Source: Pycnococcus provasolii
Taxonomy: Eukaryota; Chlorophyta; Pseudoscourfieldiophyceae; Pseudoscourfieldiales
Direction: 5' to 3'
NCBI GenBank assembly: GCA_049487715.1
Contig: CP150555.1
Coordinates: 434,001 to 498,000 of the forward strand
Length of the DNA: 64,000 nucleotides
The notes below the pieces were generated by a model, which was not told the origin of the DNA, searched no databases, and was given only the letters and a program-made list of their open reading frames with translations. Below, in pieces: positions 40,301 to 49,604 of the stretch; the first letter of the stretch is position 1; every line of letters begins with the position of its first letter. Both the position numbers and the translations under genes were made by a program.

Positions 40301-43129
40301 ACGCGAACGGTCGTGTACGATGGACCCGCCGTCGAGATTTGCAAGACTCTATCCGACTCTTCACACGGTGGCCAAGTGCTCTTGACGCGGGAAGCTGCCT
40401 TCGACCCGTCTGTTGTTGGCATGGCTCATAAGTGCGTGCTTGAGGTGAAAGGGACATTTTCCTTCAAGACGGGGGATAATGACAAAATGACGATCGACGT
40501 TTGCGAGGCACATCCTGGTCTTGAGAGTGTCATGCCGTGGCGCATATACGATGATGAGCTGCGAAATGCAACCATGGAGAAAGTTGGCGCTGGCTTCAAT
40601 TTGAGGAGAGGCATGTGGCTTTCACAGGAATCGCCGCCAGAGCAAGCGACCATTGCGGTGGTGCGCTTGGAGACTTCGAAAAAGAATACCTTGTTTGATA
40701 TTGACCACATACGAAGTAGGCTTGCCGTAGCAATACAGATGTGCAAAGGCGAGGTGTTGAGTGTCGTCGAAGGCTCTTCCGGCGAGGATATGTATGAATC
40801 GGTTGACAGGACTACCTCACTAAGTTCGTCCTACGCACAAACTCTGGAAAAGGCTCCTACAGATGCACGACGCACAACAGACAACAGAACACATGCGGAT
40901 TTGGACTTTGGCATACTACCCATGCTTTTCAATAAAGAAAAGAAGGAAAAAAAGAAACGACGAACGCCCATGTTCGTGATTGGATTTGACACTGCCATTG
41001 ACGCGTGCAAATTCGCCTGTCTATCTCACGCAGTTTTGCTTCAGGGTTGGTACGACGACGATGTGCTGAAAGTGGCGCCTCCATCCTATGCCAAGGATGG
41101 AGAATTGATCTATCGGGGTCCCTTGGTATCTGTTAGCGTTTCACTGATTGACCGATTCGCATGTATCGTTCACGGGAAAATGATGGAGCATGGCGCTGAA
41201 TTGGAAACCCAGTCATCCGGTCTTGCCTTGACCAACGCAGGGGCTTCCGCCAGCGTCATGATGCGAACGAACTCGGCGAGCACCCGAAAGTCGGGACCTT
41301 CTACTGTCAGAGATCTTGCAACGTCCGCGATGTCTTTCCTGGCGATGAACTCGCCGCGCGCTATGAAACAGCTTGCCAAAAAGAAAACGATGAACAAGGC
41401 ATCGCGGCATAAGAAGCCACGTCTCATCGAGGCATTCTCCGTCCCACGCGTAATCCACCTTGACTCTGTGGCACACGCAGTCTCGCTCATGAAGGGCGCT
41501 CACTCCGGACAGACGGTGGTGTCCGAGAAAGTGTGGGATGCAGTGGGTAAGCGTCTGAGCAGCTATGGTATAGATAGTATCGAGCTTGGCGCTCATGTAC
41601 TTTCCGATGAAAGCACTCAGGATATTGGCACTGGAAGTGAACAGGAGAATTTAATGGAGATTGCACTTACGCAGCTTTCTGCGCGCGTGTTCCCTGCATT
41701 TGGATCCATGATGCAGATTTCAGCAGGTTACCGGGAGGCACCAGACCCGAGCATGGGTGTCGCGATCATGTTCGCCAAGTGGACATCCACCGACGCTCCC
41801 ACAGAACCTTGGGTTGCTCTGTTCAGACGGTTGCTGAACACGCACAACGGATATGAGTGCAAGGCAGTGGACGGCTCGGATGACCCCAAACTTACCATAG
41901 CATTCAAAACGTTGACAGCCGCGCTGGAGTTCGCAACACGGTTGCAGCTCGAAACAGCGCAGGATGATGGCAAAAAGCCTGGAGGTATCAGCATAGGATG
42001 TGCATTTGGCACGAGCGCTTTCAAAAAGCCTGTGCTCGGTCGCGCAGACTACTTTGGCATATTGCCGAATCTCGCCGCGCGAGTGTTCGGCCAAGCAAGG
42101 CCGGGGCAAACGCTTGTGCATGCCGATTGGGAAACTATGCGGTGCGACTTACATCTGAATGCCAACATGGTGCCGACTGGCCACGTAGTATTTCGCTCGC
42201 AAGAATTTCCAGTGGGATCACGCGTCGAGACAGAGGTAGCCGATATAATGCTGCGCCCCGTTGGCGTCTGCAAACTGAAGGGAATCGGCCGAAAGGAGCT
42301 CATGCAGGCACATCTGTCAAAGCAAACTTACGCACCTTTTGAAGCGCCAAAAGGTCTTTGTTTTGATGACGCCACGCCGGATAGGAAGCTAACTCACAGA
42401 AAAGGAAGTCGAACATCTAAATCTGATCGGTCATTTAGATCACCAATAACACCATCGGCGGGGGAGAAAAGCTTTTCTGCGAGTCTAGCGCACAAGCTTC
42501 AGGGCATTACGAAGAGACTGACTCTTTTGCAAGGAGCAACAAAGAGATTCAGGAACATGAGTTCCGAAAGAAAGGAAATGCAGGGACAGCTAGCAGTGTC
42601 AGACCTGCGTTTCAGCTTGAAAGAGGATCCATCTCTCGTCAACTCGAAAGCGGCTGGCAATAGTTGTGGATGCTTCTCGAAAACTTCATCCAACACGCCT
42701 CCGGAGAACAAGAAAGCATCGGCTTCGGAGATTCTGCTTTCCGACGGAAAGTCGACCATTTCTTACGTGTCACTGGCAGACACAACGAGTTTCTTGTCAG
42801 GAGCTGGAGGTGCAGCTGCAAGTAGGGAAACGCTTGTGCAGAGCTGGCTTAGGTCCGAAACGTTATCGTCGGATGAAACGCTTGACACGCCGAGCGCAAG
42901 GAATAATCAGCTGAATAGCGGCAGCTTTGCTCCAAGCAATCGTGAGGAGATTGTGGACATCCCTGAAGAAACCGAAGAGGAAGTCGAGGAGGAGGATGAA
43001 GTTCATCCTCCTGCTGACGCTGGTGGAAGCCATTTTACCAAACAAAATACATCAAAACAGAGGCTGTACAAGTCACAGAGCACGGAAATTTCCGAAATTG
43101 TTGTTGCATCGTCGGATGCGAAACCTTAA
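37331..43129 (+). CDS. Receptor-type adenylyl cyclase with three cyclase-homology modules
   Basis: 1932 residues from the ATG at 37331 (the frame opens earlier with a TTG). Order: basic N-terminus and signal anchor (about 65-85); Thr-rich stretch; a periplasmic-binding-protein/ANF-receptor-like ectodomain (about 140-600); Cys-rich CxxC ephrin-receptor-like repeats (about 620-780); one membrane helix (789-812). The cytosolic part has three cyclase-homology domains. CHD1 (about 862-1060) has FVVTDLQDST and TQGDSF, i.e. metal Asp870 and Asp914, 44 residues apart as in class III cyclases. It lacks the base-specific Lys/Asp and the catalytic Asn/Arg. CHD2 (about 1110-1400) is degenerate and interrupted by inserts. 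CHD3 (about 1455-1660) lacks the metal Asps but has YECK (Lys1511) and ADYFGILPNLAAR (Asp1573, Asn1580, Arg1584). The overall plan recalls trypanosomatid receptor cyclases, which have one CHD. The tail is Ser-rich and acidic. Probable product cAMP, judged from the Lys/Asp pair. Confidence 0.88.
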   Translation: MTHERRLAPVSRYARSETRSGCCTTSPPHTTTTSRDDVTIATTTTSPEERRRRTRTRRLSLRTHVCGLSAFQCLLLAALCCWSSVPTSTITVVAQNTTHVHGNHTSVGATTTTTSAPTTVPSSDSSTCSQLAAHPATKQPWPTTTGDASKEFHDVFKLGMITTGYANYKSQGSSHCEAVLLWLELVEKNGGIHDSKDNLVAVHLFVEDGIVLNPSNGRNDMTAMKERATELAEKLADPAQGIGVHALLAPYTSTLTPFAAAVAEKYGIPAFAAGAAADSVYACPTDRSKTLPFGCNAHGVRRFSTLYGTLPSATAYLKDSVTLANLKGSKTIALIRETASFTESVTDGIRSQAEMLGLDVVAEFRVGVDAEAEATGLGADGTSRGKTWDEALHPVAETLARLKPDMVTFGSYQASCEAFMRHVKRMNYMPPAVAFTVCVGSHDTLEKLTKDVRFMVGSSVWSDTVSGTEYIENNLFKPSHFFSENRTIGAPELFSKMYSKSFGISPTYHAASMMGCLILMEASIGLLDLTTSVHLVHDSFPLATTLRDVYMPSMLGILTVNAFGRMDRINPVTLQYSSTGAIEIVAPLSAASSDVVYPAPAWTHPERNFPCEPGTRVDGLNDWVIDSSMENGWKWANTTCEPCPMGYHSSVKGMLSCLKCPVNTFAANYSTSQCMACPTGSTTRGEMGKATCSPCEAGDFHDIMRGTCSPCAAGTFSDDRRTLQCTSCKDLAGNQYQDEAGKTSCKSCPANAEKPSYGILKTECNCKPGFVRKYNKKGDFESCIFSPRSAVNIAIIATVCLCIAMTFLVAGFNYVRRQRMMHKRFKDLQESAEYLREVSQVLLGKANYHGPIVEPDTLDTAEEITFVVTDLQDSTMLSALLPKDIYESMLQSHDQVMRTCVRKYGGYEITTQGDSFEIAFTTSLTAIEFCLEVQEQLVNVPWHPKLLGVTGCTDVLMDAISTMPIFRGPRVRMGIHKGVAGTFTRTIRDLTRTVVYDGPAVEICKTLSDSSHGGQVLLTREAAFDPSVVGMAHKCVLEVKGTFSFKTGDNDKMTIDVCEAHPGLESVMPWRIYDDELRNATMEKVGAGFNLRRGMWLSQESPPEQATIAVVRLETSKKNTLFDIDHIRSRLAVAIQMCKGEVLSVVEGSSGEDMYESVDRTTSLSSSYAQTLEKAPTDARRTTDNRTHADLDFGILPMLFNKEKKEKKKRRTPMFVIGFDTAIDACKFACLSHAVLLQGWYDDDVLKVAPPSYAKDGELIYRGPLVSVSVSLIDRFACIVHGKMMEHGAELETQSSGLALTNAGASASVMMRTNSASTRKSGPSTVRDLATSAMSFLAMNSPRAMKQLAKKKTMNKASRHKKPRLIEAFSVPRVIHLDSVAHAVSLMKGAHSGQTVVSEKVWDAVGKRLSSYGIDSIELGAHVLSDESTQDIGTGSEQENLMEIALTQLSARVFPAFGSMMQISAGYREAPDPSMGVAIMFAKWTSTDAPTEPWVALFRRLLNTHNGYECKAVDGSDDPKLTIAFKTLTAALEFATRLQLETAQDDGKKPGGISIGCAFGTSAFKKPVLGRADYFGILPNLAARVFGQARPGQTLVHADWETMRCDLHLNANMVPTGHVVFRSQEFPVGSRVETEVADIMLRPVGVCKLKGIGRKELMQAHLSKQTYAPFEAPKGLCFDDATPDRKLTHRKGSRTSKSDRSFRSPITPSAGEKSFSASLAHKLQGITKRLTLLQGATKRFRNMSSERKEMQGQLAVSDLRFSLKEDPSLVNSKAAGNSCGCFSKTSSNTPPENKKASASEILLSDGKSTISYVSLADTTSFLSGAGGAAASRETLVQSWLRSETLSSDETLDTPSARNNQLNSGSFAPSNREEIVDIPEETEEEVEEEDEVHPPADAGGSHFTKQNTSKQRLYKSQSTEISEIVVASSDAKP

Positions 43130-43183
43130 GAAGAAGACTCAGGCAGAAGGAAACTTCTTCTACCTGATTATAATATTTGCATA

Positions 43184-43188
43184 TGTAA
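43184..43188 (+). terminator. Possible TGTAA poly(A) signal
   Basis: TGTAA 54 nt after the stop of the receptor cyclase. Confidence 0.4.
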
Positions 43189-43283
43189 TACACGATACAA
43201 GTTTTGCCACTTCACAATGGTCAACATTTACATGATACCGAATTCACAAATCCAATACAAACCCGAACAAACTAGCGCAAAAA

Positions 43284-43288
43284 TTACA
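43284..43288 (-). terminator. Possible TGTAA poly(A) signal
   Basis: TGTAA on the minus strand 10 nt after the kinesin-9 stop. Confidence 0.4.
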
Positions 43289-43297
43289 AATAAATGA

Positions 43298-46020
43298 TCA
43301 CCTCGTGGGCCTCGTGCGCGTCCTACTGGTGGCGCTTGCACCCCATGGTGCTGACCCTTTCATCGCCGTGGTCCTGGCATTCGCGGCACTTCGGCCCGTA
43401 GTCGACGGCGCAAGTCGTGCACCAGCCGTGGCGCCCTTCTTAGCAGCTGATGGAGAAGAAGCGCCTGTGCCGAAAACCTTTTTCTTTGCCGCCGCCTTTG
43501 CCGCCGCATATGCGCTTGCACCAGAGTCTAGAGTGGGTGCGGGAGGTGCACCTTTCGCGTTCGCGGGTGATGCCGCCTCGCCATTCGTCGCGTTGCCGTC
43601 GTTCTCCCCTCTGTCGTCGTAGAATCCCACTCTCTCCACGACGCCATACGCTGCTGTGTACCACGCATCGAATTCCGACACGATATCCTCCGTAGCCTTC
43701 TCAGCGAGACGCTGTGTGTAATCGATCTCGCTGCGCACTTCTCGCAGCGACTCGTATGCTGTGCGATACTGCCGCTTCAAGTCTTTCACGACAAGAAGGC
43801 GTTGGTACTCGTCCTCGCTTAGCTCGACCGTCTCGCCTTCGACACTGGAAATCTGCGGTGCACTCGCTGAGGCGTCGTCGATCGATTTCTTCAGCTGATT
43901 GATCTCCAATCCAAGGTCCCGTGCGCGAGTTTTCAGGCGGTGCAGCGCAGCCTTATTATCTCGCGACGCATCCGCAAGCTCCTTGCCCGGACCAAGTTTA
44001 TACTAGGTAAAAGTTGTTTGGGTTGTAGATTGTACATGTTAGTACCAAGTGGGAGAATGTATGATGGTGTATGGAGTGGGTTAAGGAGGGAGTGGCCCAC
44101 CGATCGTACGTACTTCTTCGAAGGCAACGCCTCGCTTCGGCGCTGGCAGCGGTGCCGGCGGCGACGAAGCTGGCATAGAGGATGTGACGTCGCCATCAGC
44201 GGACGACCTAGATACTCTGGGCCGTAGCTCGTCCATGCCACCCTGGGGTCGCGCATCGTCCGGCGCGCCGCCGAGAGCGGCGGCGTATGCGTCAGGAACA
44301 TCCGAATCTCCCACAGCATTCGCCGAGTCCGCGGCTTTCTCGCCATCCATCGACGCCGCCCCAGCTGCCTTTGTTGGACTTGAGGCGATACTTGCAATTC
44401 CTGCGCTTGTTCCTGCTGCGCTGAGCGCTGCTCGTGCCTCCTCAAGTTCGCGCCCCTGGGCGCGGTATAGCGCGCGGCACTGCACGAGGCACTCGCGCAC
44501 GTGGCGAAGGCTGAGCATTTCTATGGGATCGAGGTCGTCGTCAGCGTCATCGTCAACGTCGCCCGTCGCCTCGAGTGCCGCTGCGCCGCGGCCTCGTGGT
44601 GGGCGATCGAGGAAGGCTTGAACCTGCGACCTCAGAGTGAGCCGCTGTTCTCTTGCATAGCGCACGTAGGTTTGCGTCGTGCGCCCCACTAGTTGGTCGT
44701 GCATCGCAAGCTCGCGCTGCAGCTCGCGCACCTCACGCTCCAGCCTGCGAATCTCCGTTTCCGGGTCCATGCGTATGTTACGCACAGCCTGGTTGTGCAC
44801 ACGCCCCATGCGCTTGGCGAAACGAAACCTGGTGGTATTGTGAAGGTGAAGGTGTAGGCGTGGGTGTGGATGTCAGATGTTAGCTGCCGTTGTGTCGTAG
44901 CGGAACTCGAAAACGATTCGCGAGAGGGAAAGGCTTACGTGGATAGCGTCTCGTCGATGTGCTGCGCCTCCCCCCACACGTTTGCGATTACCGTTGTGAG
45001 GCAGTTTCCTCCTAGCGAGTCTTCGAGCATGTGCGTCAGACGAGAGCTTCTGTACGGCACGTGGCTGCGATTCTTCTCCCCAAGGGCAACGACCACCTGC
45101 TCCAGCAGGCTGAGGCTGCGATTGATGTACTGCGCCTCACGCTGCGTGCGCCCCTCACTTTGAGTCTTAGAGAGACGCTCACTTCCCGCGAGGTCGACGA
45201 GGTGCAGCTTCGACACGGTGCGCCTGTCGTCGTTATTTTTCGAGGACGCGAGGAGCCGGCACTCGACGTGCACTGTGAAGATGGCGTGGCTGCGGCTGCT
45301 GCTCTTGTTGAGCTGGTGCTCTGCAATAGACCTGTTTGTGATTCCCTCGAAGAGCAGCGCGAGTGCGTCCTCCTCCCCGGCGACGACAGGTTTGCTGAGA
45401 CCGCGCACGTAAACGCCCTTGATGGCTCGCTGGTTATTTTCCGGCGAGGCTGCTGTAGCGGGCGACAACGTGACGGTCTCGTCGCAGACGGTGAGGTCCG
45501 CGGGGTCTGTTTCAGGTGCAAGCAGGTCGTATATGAGCTCGTTGTAGATTTCGCAGAAGCTCACGCGCACGGTGACGTCCGCACCCACCTGCGCGCTGAG
45601 GCAGCTGAACAGGTGGTGTATTGCGCGTGGCACGAGCCCTCGTGATGCGTAGTCGCGTCCTCCCATGACTGTGTACGTTTTCCCGGCGCCCGTTTGTCCG
45701 TACGCGAGCACGGTAGCGTTGAATCCGTCGACGACATTTTCGACGGCGTCACGGCAAGACGCGTCGAAGACTTCGTCTTGGGATGCGTTGTGGAGCACGG
45801 AGTGGAATCGGAATTCGTGTGCAAGTCCAGAAGTACCAGAAGTACCAGAAGTACCCCCCTTAGATGACGACGGGAGGAGAGCGATTGTCCTAGAGTCACT
45901 ATGGAGTTGAATGAGTTCATGGGAAAATGACGCCGAAGGACGTGTGCGGCACACCACCCGAACATTGGAGTGAGCCGATGATGATCCAGAATGACCATGG
46001 CTGCCATGAGCCGACGCCAT
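43298..46020 (-). CDS. Kinesin-9 family (KIF9/KIF6, KLP1-like) motor, three exons
   Basis: Exons 46020-44939, 44828-44114 and 44002-43298 give 833 residues. The introns are 110 nt (GTAAGC...CCAG) and 111 nt (GTACGT...CTAG). The start is the first ATG; the frame upstream has only a TTG. The motor domain (about 17-350) has the P-loop GQTGAGKT, switch I SSSRSHA, switch II DLAGSE and HVPYRSSRLTHMLEDSLGGN. Splicing restores LSTFRFAKRM. Then come the kinesin-9 neck and stalk: RELQRELAMHDQLVGRT, EMLSLRHVRECLVQCR, YKLGPGKEL, DNKAALHRLK, and EYQRLLVVKDLKRQYRTAYESL ending VSEFDAWYTAAYG. The C-terminal 90 residues are basic and Ala-rich. Chlamydomonas KLP1 sits on the central pair C2 microtubule and drives flagellar beating. 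It is one of three ciliary genes in the window. Confidence 0.93.
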
Positions 46021-46177
46021 GCTTGTTGAATGAAAGTGCAAGGCAACAATTCTTCACGAGCACAAAACTAAACCTTACAATCCACCGCGGCCTCCCCCCC
46101 CCCCCCGTTGGTGCGTGCCAGTTGCCCCAGCGAGTGTGAAGTCCCGTCCAGAGGGGGATCCCCACATTTCCCTTCCT

Positions 46178-46210
46178 CTGAACTGAACTGAACTGAACTG
46201 AACTGAACTG
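46178..46210. repeat. CTGAA pentanucleotide repeat
   Basis: Six tandem CTGAA units. Confidence 0.9.
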
Positions 46211-46358
46211 GGGCAGGGGTGGGGCAGGGGAGAGTGGGCAGGGGTGGGGTCTTGGCCGTCTGCAGGGGGTGGGGACCTGGGAGGTGGGGGGGGCTTTTGC
46301 CAGAAAAGAAATCGATCAGGGATTTCAATCAGGGAGCGGAGGGGGAGGAACCTTCCTG

Positions 46359-46419
46359 TTAGGGTTAGGGGTTAGGGTTAGGGTTAGGGTTAGGGTTAGG
46401 GCTTAGGGTTAGGGTTAGG
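46359..46419. repeat. Interstitial telomere-type array 7
   Basis: About ten TTAGGG units with one extra G and one GCTTAGGG variant; 339 bp from the kinesin-9 ATG and 298 bp from the aldo-keto reductase ATG. It is the longest array in the window along with array 5 and array 9. Confidence 0.9.
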
Positions 46420-46716
46420 CTCCACGGACGCCGGGTCCTCCTCGGGGTAATAATCCTAAGAACGAACGAAATGCAAATGCCCATTTGTGACGTGAAGTTT
46501 CAGTTCCAGAATCCTGAAGAAACATTCCGTCGGCTTCATCTTCATGGCCTTTAATCTTGCGTCATCCTCTTATAGTTATAGTTATAGTTCTTCAGCACAT
46601 AGGCTTGTTTCTTCTTCTGTGGGAGTCATCGTCATCGTGTGTGTTTATCTGGTCATCGGCATCATCATCGGCGTCGATCTTGTTGTCGTCTTTGGCGTGT
46701 GTTTTCGGTACACCAT

Positions 46717-47700
46717 ATGGACCCTTCTAATGGCGACGTCACCAGGGAATTCCGCATGCGCAACGCAAGCAACCACCCCGCGGTGGGATTCGGAACGTAC
46801 AAGTGCGGATACCTACCCCCGTCGTCCGCGCAGGCGCAAACCGAGGGTGACGCGAATCCCGCGGGGGCGGGTCCCTCCGCATCGACCATCGTCGCGTCGG
46901 CGCTTGACGTGGGATACCGCTTCCTCGACTGCGCGCAGTTCTACAACAACGAAGCCGACGTGGGAATCGGCATCCAGAACAGTGGTGTGCCGCGCTCTGA
47001 ACTATTCCTAGCCTCAAAATGCTGGACAACCGCGATTGCAGAAGGACCGTCTGCGGTGCGCTCAGCCTTGTGCGATACGCTCGACGCGCTCAAGACGGAC
47101 TACGTCGACCTCTACTGCATACACTGGCCCGTTCCACACGGAAGGCACGTCGTCGCGTACAAGGAACTCCTCAAAATGCGAAACGAAGGACTCATACGAA
47201 GCGTGGGTGTCTCCAACTACACACTCGAAGACTACGACGAACTCGTTACGAACGACGTCGCCGAAGACGATTTGCCATTGGTGAACCAGATTGAGGTGAA
47301 TCCACTGCTTTACCGTAAGAAGACCATCGAAGAGTTCCAGCGTCGAGGCGTGTTGATTCAGTCGTACCGTTCGCTGCGCGACGGCAAGGCGTTTGAGATC
47401 CCGACGATCGTCGACGTTGCAAATAAGCACGGGCGCACGGCGGCTCAGGTGATGGGACGTTGGCTCGTCCAGAAGAATATCGTGTACATTCCCAAAAGTG
47501 TGCGTCGCGACAGGATGGAGGAGAACATAGACGTCTTTGACGACTTTGAACTGGATGACGAAGACGTGACGAAGCTCGATCATCTCACAACTGACGACGC
47601 TCTTGAAACGTTCGCCCAACTATATCGGAAGTGCGTGGTCAGAGATACGCAGTGGGATGGAACGACCGATGGCGTGCGCACGACGTTCACGATACATTAA
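46717..47700 (+). CDS. Aldo-keto reductase
   Basis: 327 residues from the ATG at 46717; the longer frame begins with a GTG. An AKR (beta/alpha)8 barrel with the catalytic tetrad visible: Asp and Tyr in FLDCAQFYNNE, Lys in LASKCW, His in YCIHWP. Other family marks are HPAVGFGTYKCG, GVSNYTLEDYDEL, VNQIEVNPLLYRK and an IPKSVRRDRMEENIDVFDDFEL NADPH-binding end. It reduces carbonyls with NADPH; the substrate is not predictable. A 20-residue insert (about 30-50, Ala/Gly-rich) follows the first strand. No targeting peptide is evident, so probably cytosolic. Convergent with the ABM gene at 43 bp. Confidence 0.9.
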   Translation: MDPSNGDVTREFRMRNASNHPAVGFGTYKCGYLPPSSAQAQTEGDANPAGAGPSASTIVASALDVGYRFLDCAQFYNNEADVGIGIQNSGVPRSELFLASKCWTTAIAEGPSAVRSALCDTLDALKTDYVDLYCIHWPVPHGRHVVAYKELLKMRNEGLIRSVGVSNYTLEDYDELVTNDVAEDDLPLVNQIEVNPLLYRKKTIEEFQRRGVLIQSYRSLRDGKAFEIPTIVDVANKHGRTAAQVMGRWLVQKNIVYIPKSVRRDRMEENIDVFDDFELDDEDVTKLDHLTTDDALETFAQLYRKCVVRDTQWDGTTDGVRTTFTIH

Positions 47701-47729
47701 AGAAAACTTACAAAAAAACAAAAAAAAGT

Positions 47730-47734
47730 TGTAA
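47730..47734 (+). terminator. Possible TGTAA poly(A) signal
   Basis: TGTAA 29 nt after the aldo-keto reductase stop, inside the 43-bp convergent gap. Confidence 0.35.
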
Positions 47735-47743
47735 CATGACACT

Positions 47744-48652
47744 TTATGCCGCGTCCCATCCTGCGAAGCCAGGCGCTGGGAAGCGCGCCGTGTACTTTTT
47801 AGCCGAACGAGGTTCCGCCATCATGTCAGCGACGGTGTCACGCCACGTCGCGTAGTGAGCCGTCTCCTTGTGCTTAGCTGGTGCTTCGCTGGTTTTGTAG
47901 ACTTCAATAAGCAGGAACTTCGTCGCGTCCTCTTCGCTTTGCAGAACATCAAATCGGCTGATGCCAGCTTCGTTCACGGAGTTGCGTGCATTCTCGAGCG
48001 TCGCCTGCACGAACGCCGACTCCGTTCCTGGCTTGACGGATACGTAGACGTGAACACACAGCAGGTCTTCGTCAGACTTGTGGCTCTTGTCGATCGACTT
48101 GGCGGCGTTCCACGCCGACTCATCTTCGGGGAACACTGTGAGATACTTCTTCGCCTGCCTCGGCCTGAACATCATGTCAGCCACCGTATCCCGCCATGCT
48201 TCGTAGTGCTTCGTTTCCTTGTGGCTTGCCGGTCCGTTTTGCACGTCGCAGTACACTTCGACGAGTACAAAGTTGTCCTCGTCGTCGACATTTTGTACGA
48301 CATCGAACCGGCTGATTCCGTTTTCTTGTATGGAGTTGATTGCGTTTTGCATGCTCGCCATTTCGAAGGAGGATTGCGAGCCTGTGGAGGAGTTGACTTG
48401 CACGTCGACGAGTACAGCGAGAAAAGGAGGTGAAAAAGCAGCAGGACCGTGCTCGGAAGCACAGCAACGAACGTCGTGTTGTTGATGAGCACGCCGAACA
48501 GCACGGTGACCGCCACCACTATCCATACCACCACCACCGGTACGACGCATCTTTCCTACGAAAGCCGTGCTGTAAGCACGCGTGCTGTAACGCGTGCTGC
48601 GCGTGCTGCGCATGGTCGTCACCAAGCTGCTCGTGCTGCTCATCACCACCAT
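47744..48652 (-). CDS. Tandem ABM-domain (antibiotic biosynthesis monooxygenase-like) protein
   Basis: 302 residues from the ATG at 48652. An Arg/Ser/Thr-rich N-terminus ([16 protein letters not shown]) suggests mitochondrial or plastid import. Two ABM/LsrG-like domains follow at about 76-175 and 187-290. They are clearly duplicates: each has NGISRFDV or AGISRFDV, a (V/I)EVY strand, [21 protein letters not shown] and a FP end. Single ABM domains form dimeric ferredoxin-like barrels, so the tandem fusion would give a pseudodimer in one chain. Substrate unknown; relatives act on quinones, haem or signalling molecules. A hydrophobic alternative frame around 48400-48540 is a shadow. Confidence 0.75.
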   Translation of the reverse strand: MVVMSSTSSLVTTMRSTRSTRYSTRAYSTAFVGKMRRTGGGGMDSGGGHRAVRRAHQQHDVRCCASEHGPAAFSPPFLAVLVDVQVNSSTGSQSSFEMASMQNAINSIQENGISRFDVVQNVDDEDNFVLVEVYCDVQNGPASHKETKHYEAWRDTVADMMFRPRQAKKYLTVFPEDESAWNAAKSIDKSHKSDEDLLCVHVYVSVKPGTESAFVQATLENARNSVNEAGISRFDVLQSEEDATKFLLIEVYKTSEAPAKHKETAHYATWRDTVADMMAEPRSAKKYTARFPAPGFAGWDAA

Positions 48653-48998
48653 GAAAAAAGGGCCATATGAAAAAAAATAAAAATAAAAACTTGCGTGACT
48701 CACAAAACCCGAATCAGAAAAAAACGAAACCCCTAAAAAGGTAACTCAGAAAACGAAACTGAAACGAAACCCCTAAAAACCAGAAAAATAAAAGCATCCC
48801 ATGGATTCACGCACACACCGTGAAAGCCCTACCAAGGTGGGGATCCACTCGTAGAATGAATTGCAAAGAAAAAGTTATCCACATTTCTCCCAAAAGGCCG
48901 TTCTCCCAGGAACCACAAAAAACACACCCCAAACCACCCTGTTAAATTCTCGGCGGCGTAAATATTCTTTCCCTAAAACATAATAATAAAATATAAGT
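48653..48998. other. Divergent intergenic region, ABM / PSRP-3
   Basis: AT-rich, A-run-rich promoter region. It has two ACGAAACCCCTAAAAA blocks (about 48724-48739 and 48763-48778), which resemble the plant telo-box but are not full telomeric arrays. Confidence 0.5.
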
Positions 48999-49604
48999 AT
49001 GATGTCCACCAACCGAGGCTGTCTTCAGCAGAAGCAGCGGCATTGTGCTAAGGCGTCGTCTTTGAGGTGTGCTCGTCGTCACCCTCTTCAAGCTGGGGTC
49101 GTCCGCCCTTTCCTACTCCAGGCAGCTGTCGAGGAAGTCGACGCCGCACTCGAAGGAAAATCTGCTGGTGTAGGAAAATCATTCTCGCAGATGGAAGGGT
49201 ACATGACCAACATGGAATGGGCCAAGACACAGGGACTCAACGAAGTGGGTGAAAGCGGACAACCAGCAAGCTACGGGCTCAAGTTCATGTGGCTGCCCAA
49301 CGAACTCGCCGTCTGCGTCGACCAGGTGCTGCCCAACGAACGACGACTTCCTGTTACCGAGTTCTTCTACTGGCCGCGCACCGACGCATGGCTCGAGCTC
49401 AAGGCGCAGCTCGACGGCATGCCGTGGATCTCTGAGAGGGATACGGTCATCATGCTCAACACGCTCACCGAGGTGATCAACCACTGGTCGGATGCCACCA
49501 CCGGTGCCTCGGAGACGAGTGTTGAGGATGCCCGCGAGGCGGCGGCAACCGAGTGCTCCAAGGCATCCTCCAAGTTCGAGTCGTGCGACTTCATTCACGT
49601 GTAG
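48999..49604 (+). CDS. PSRP3: Plastid-specific 30S ribosomal protein 3 (PSRP-3 / Ycf65)
   Basis: 201 residues, ATG at 48999 followed immediately by a second ATG. The first ~45 residues are Arg/Cys/Ser-rich, a plastid transit peptide. The mature domain carries the family signature: LKFMWLPNELAVCVDQVL, LPVTEFFYWPRTDAWLELK and PWISERDTVIMLNTLTEVINHW. This protein (cS23) binds the small subunit of the plastid ribosome. Red-lineage plastids keep it as ycf65 in plastid DNA; here it is nuclear, as in green algae and land plants. The Ser/Ala/Glu tail of ~40 residues is an extra. It converges on NDC80. Confidence 0.92.
   Translation: MMSTNRGCLQQKQRHCAKASSLRCARRHPLQAGVVRPFLLQAAVEEVDAALEGKSAGVGKSFSQMEGYMTNMEWAKTQGLNEVGESGQPASYGLKFMWLPNELAVCVDQVLPNERRLPVTEFFYWPRTDAWLELKAQLDGMPWISERDTVIMLNTLTEVINHWSDATTGASETSVEDAREAAATECSKASSKFESCDFIHV

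Larger units (their letters stand above)
46021..46716. other. Divergent intergenic region, kinesin-9 / AKR
   Basis: 0.7 kb with a C homopolymer at about 46094-46106, a CTGAA pentamer run at 46178-46210, array 7 and a TATAGT repeat near 46571-46588. No gene seen. Confidence 0.6.

Noticed and set aside
48172-48537. Hydrophobic frame opposite phase to the ABM gene as a membrane protein
   Set aside because: It overlaps the first ABM domain, which is clearly coding in the other frame, and turns Arg-rich after the hydrophobic part.
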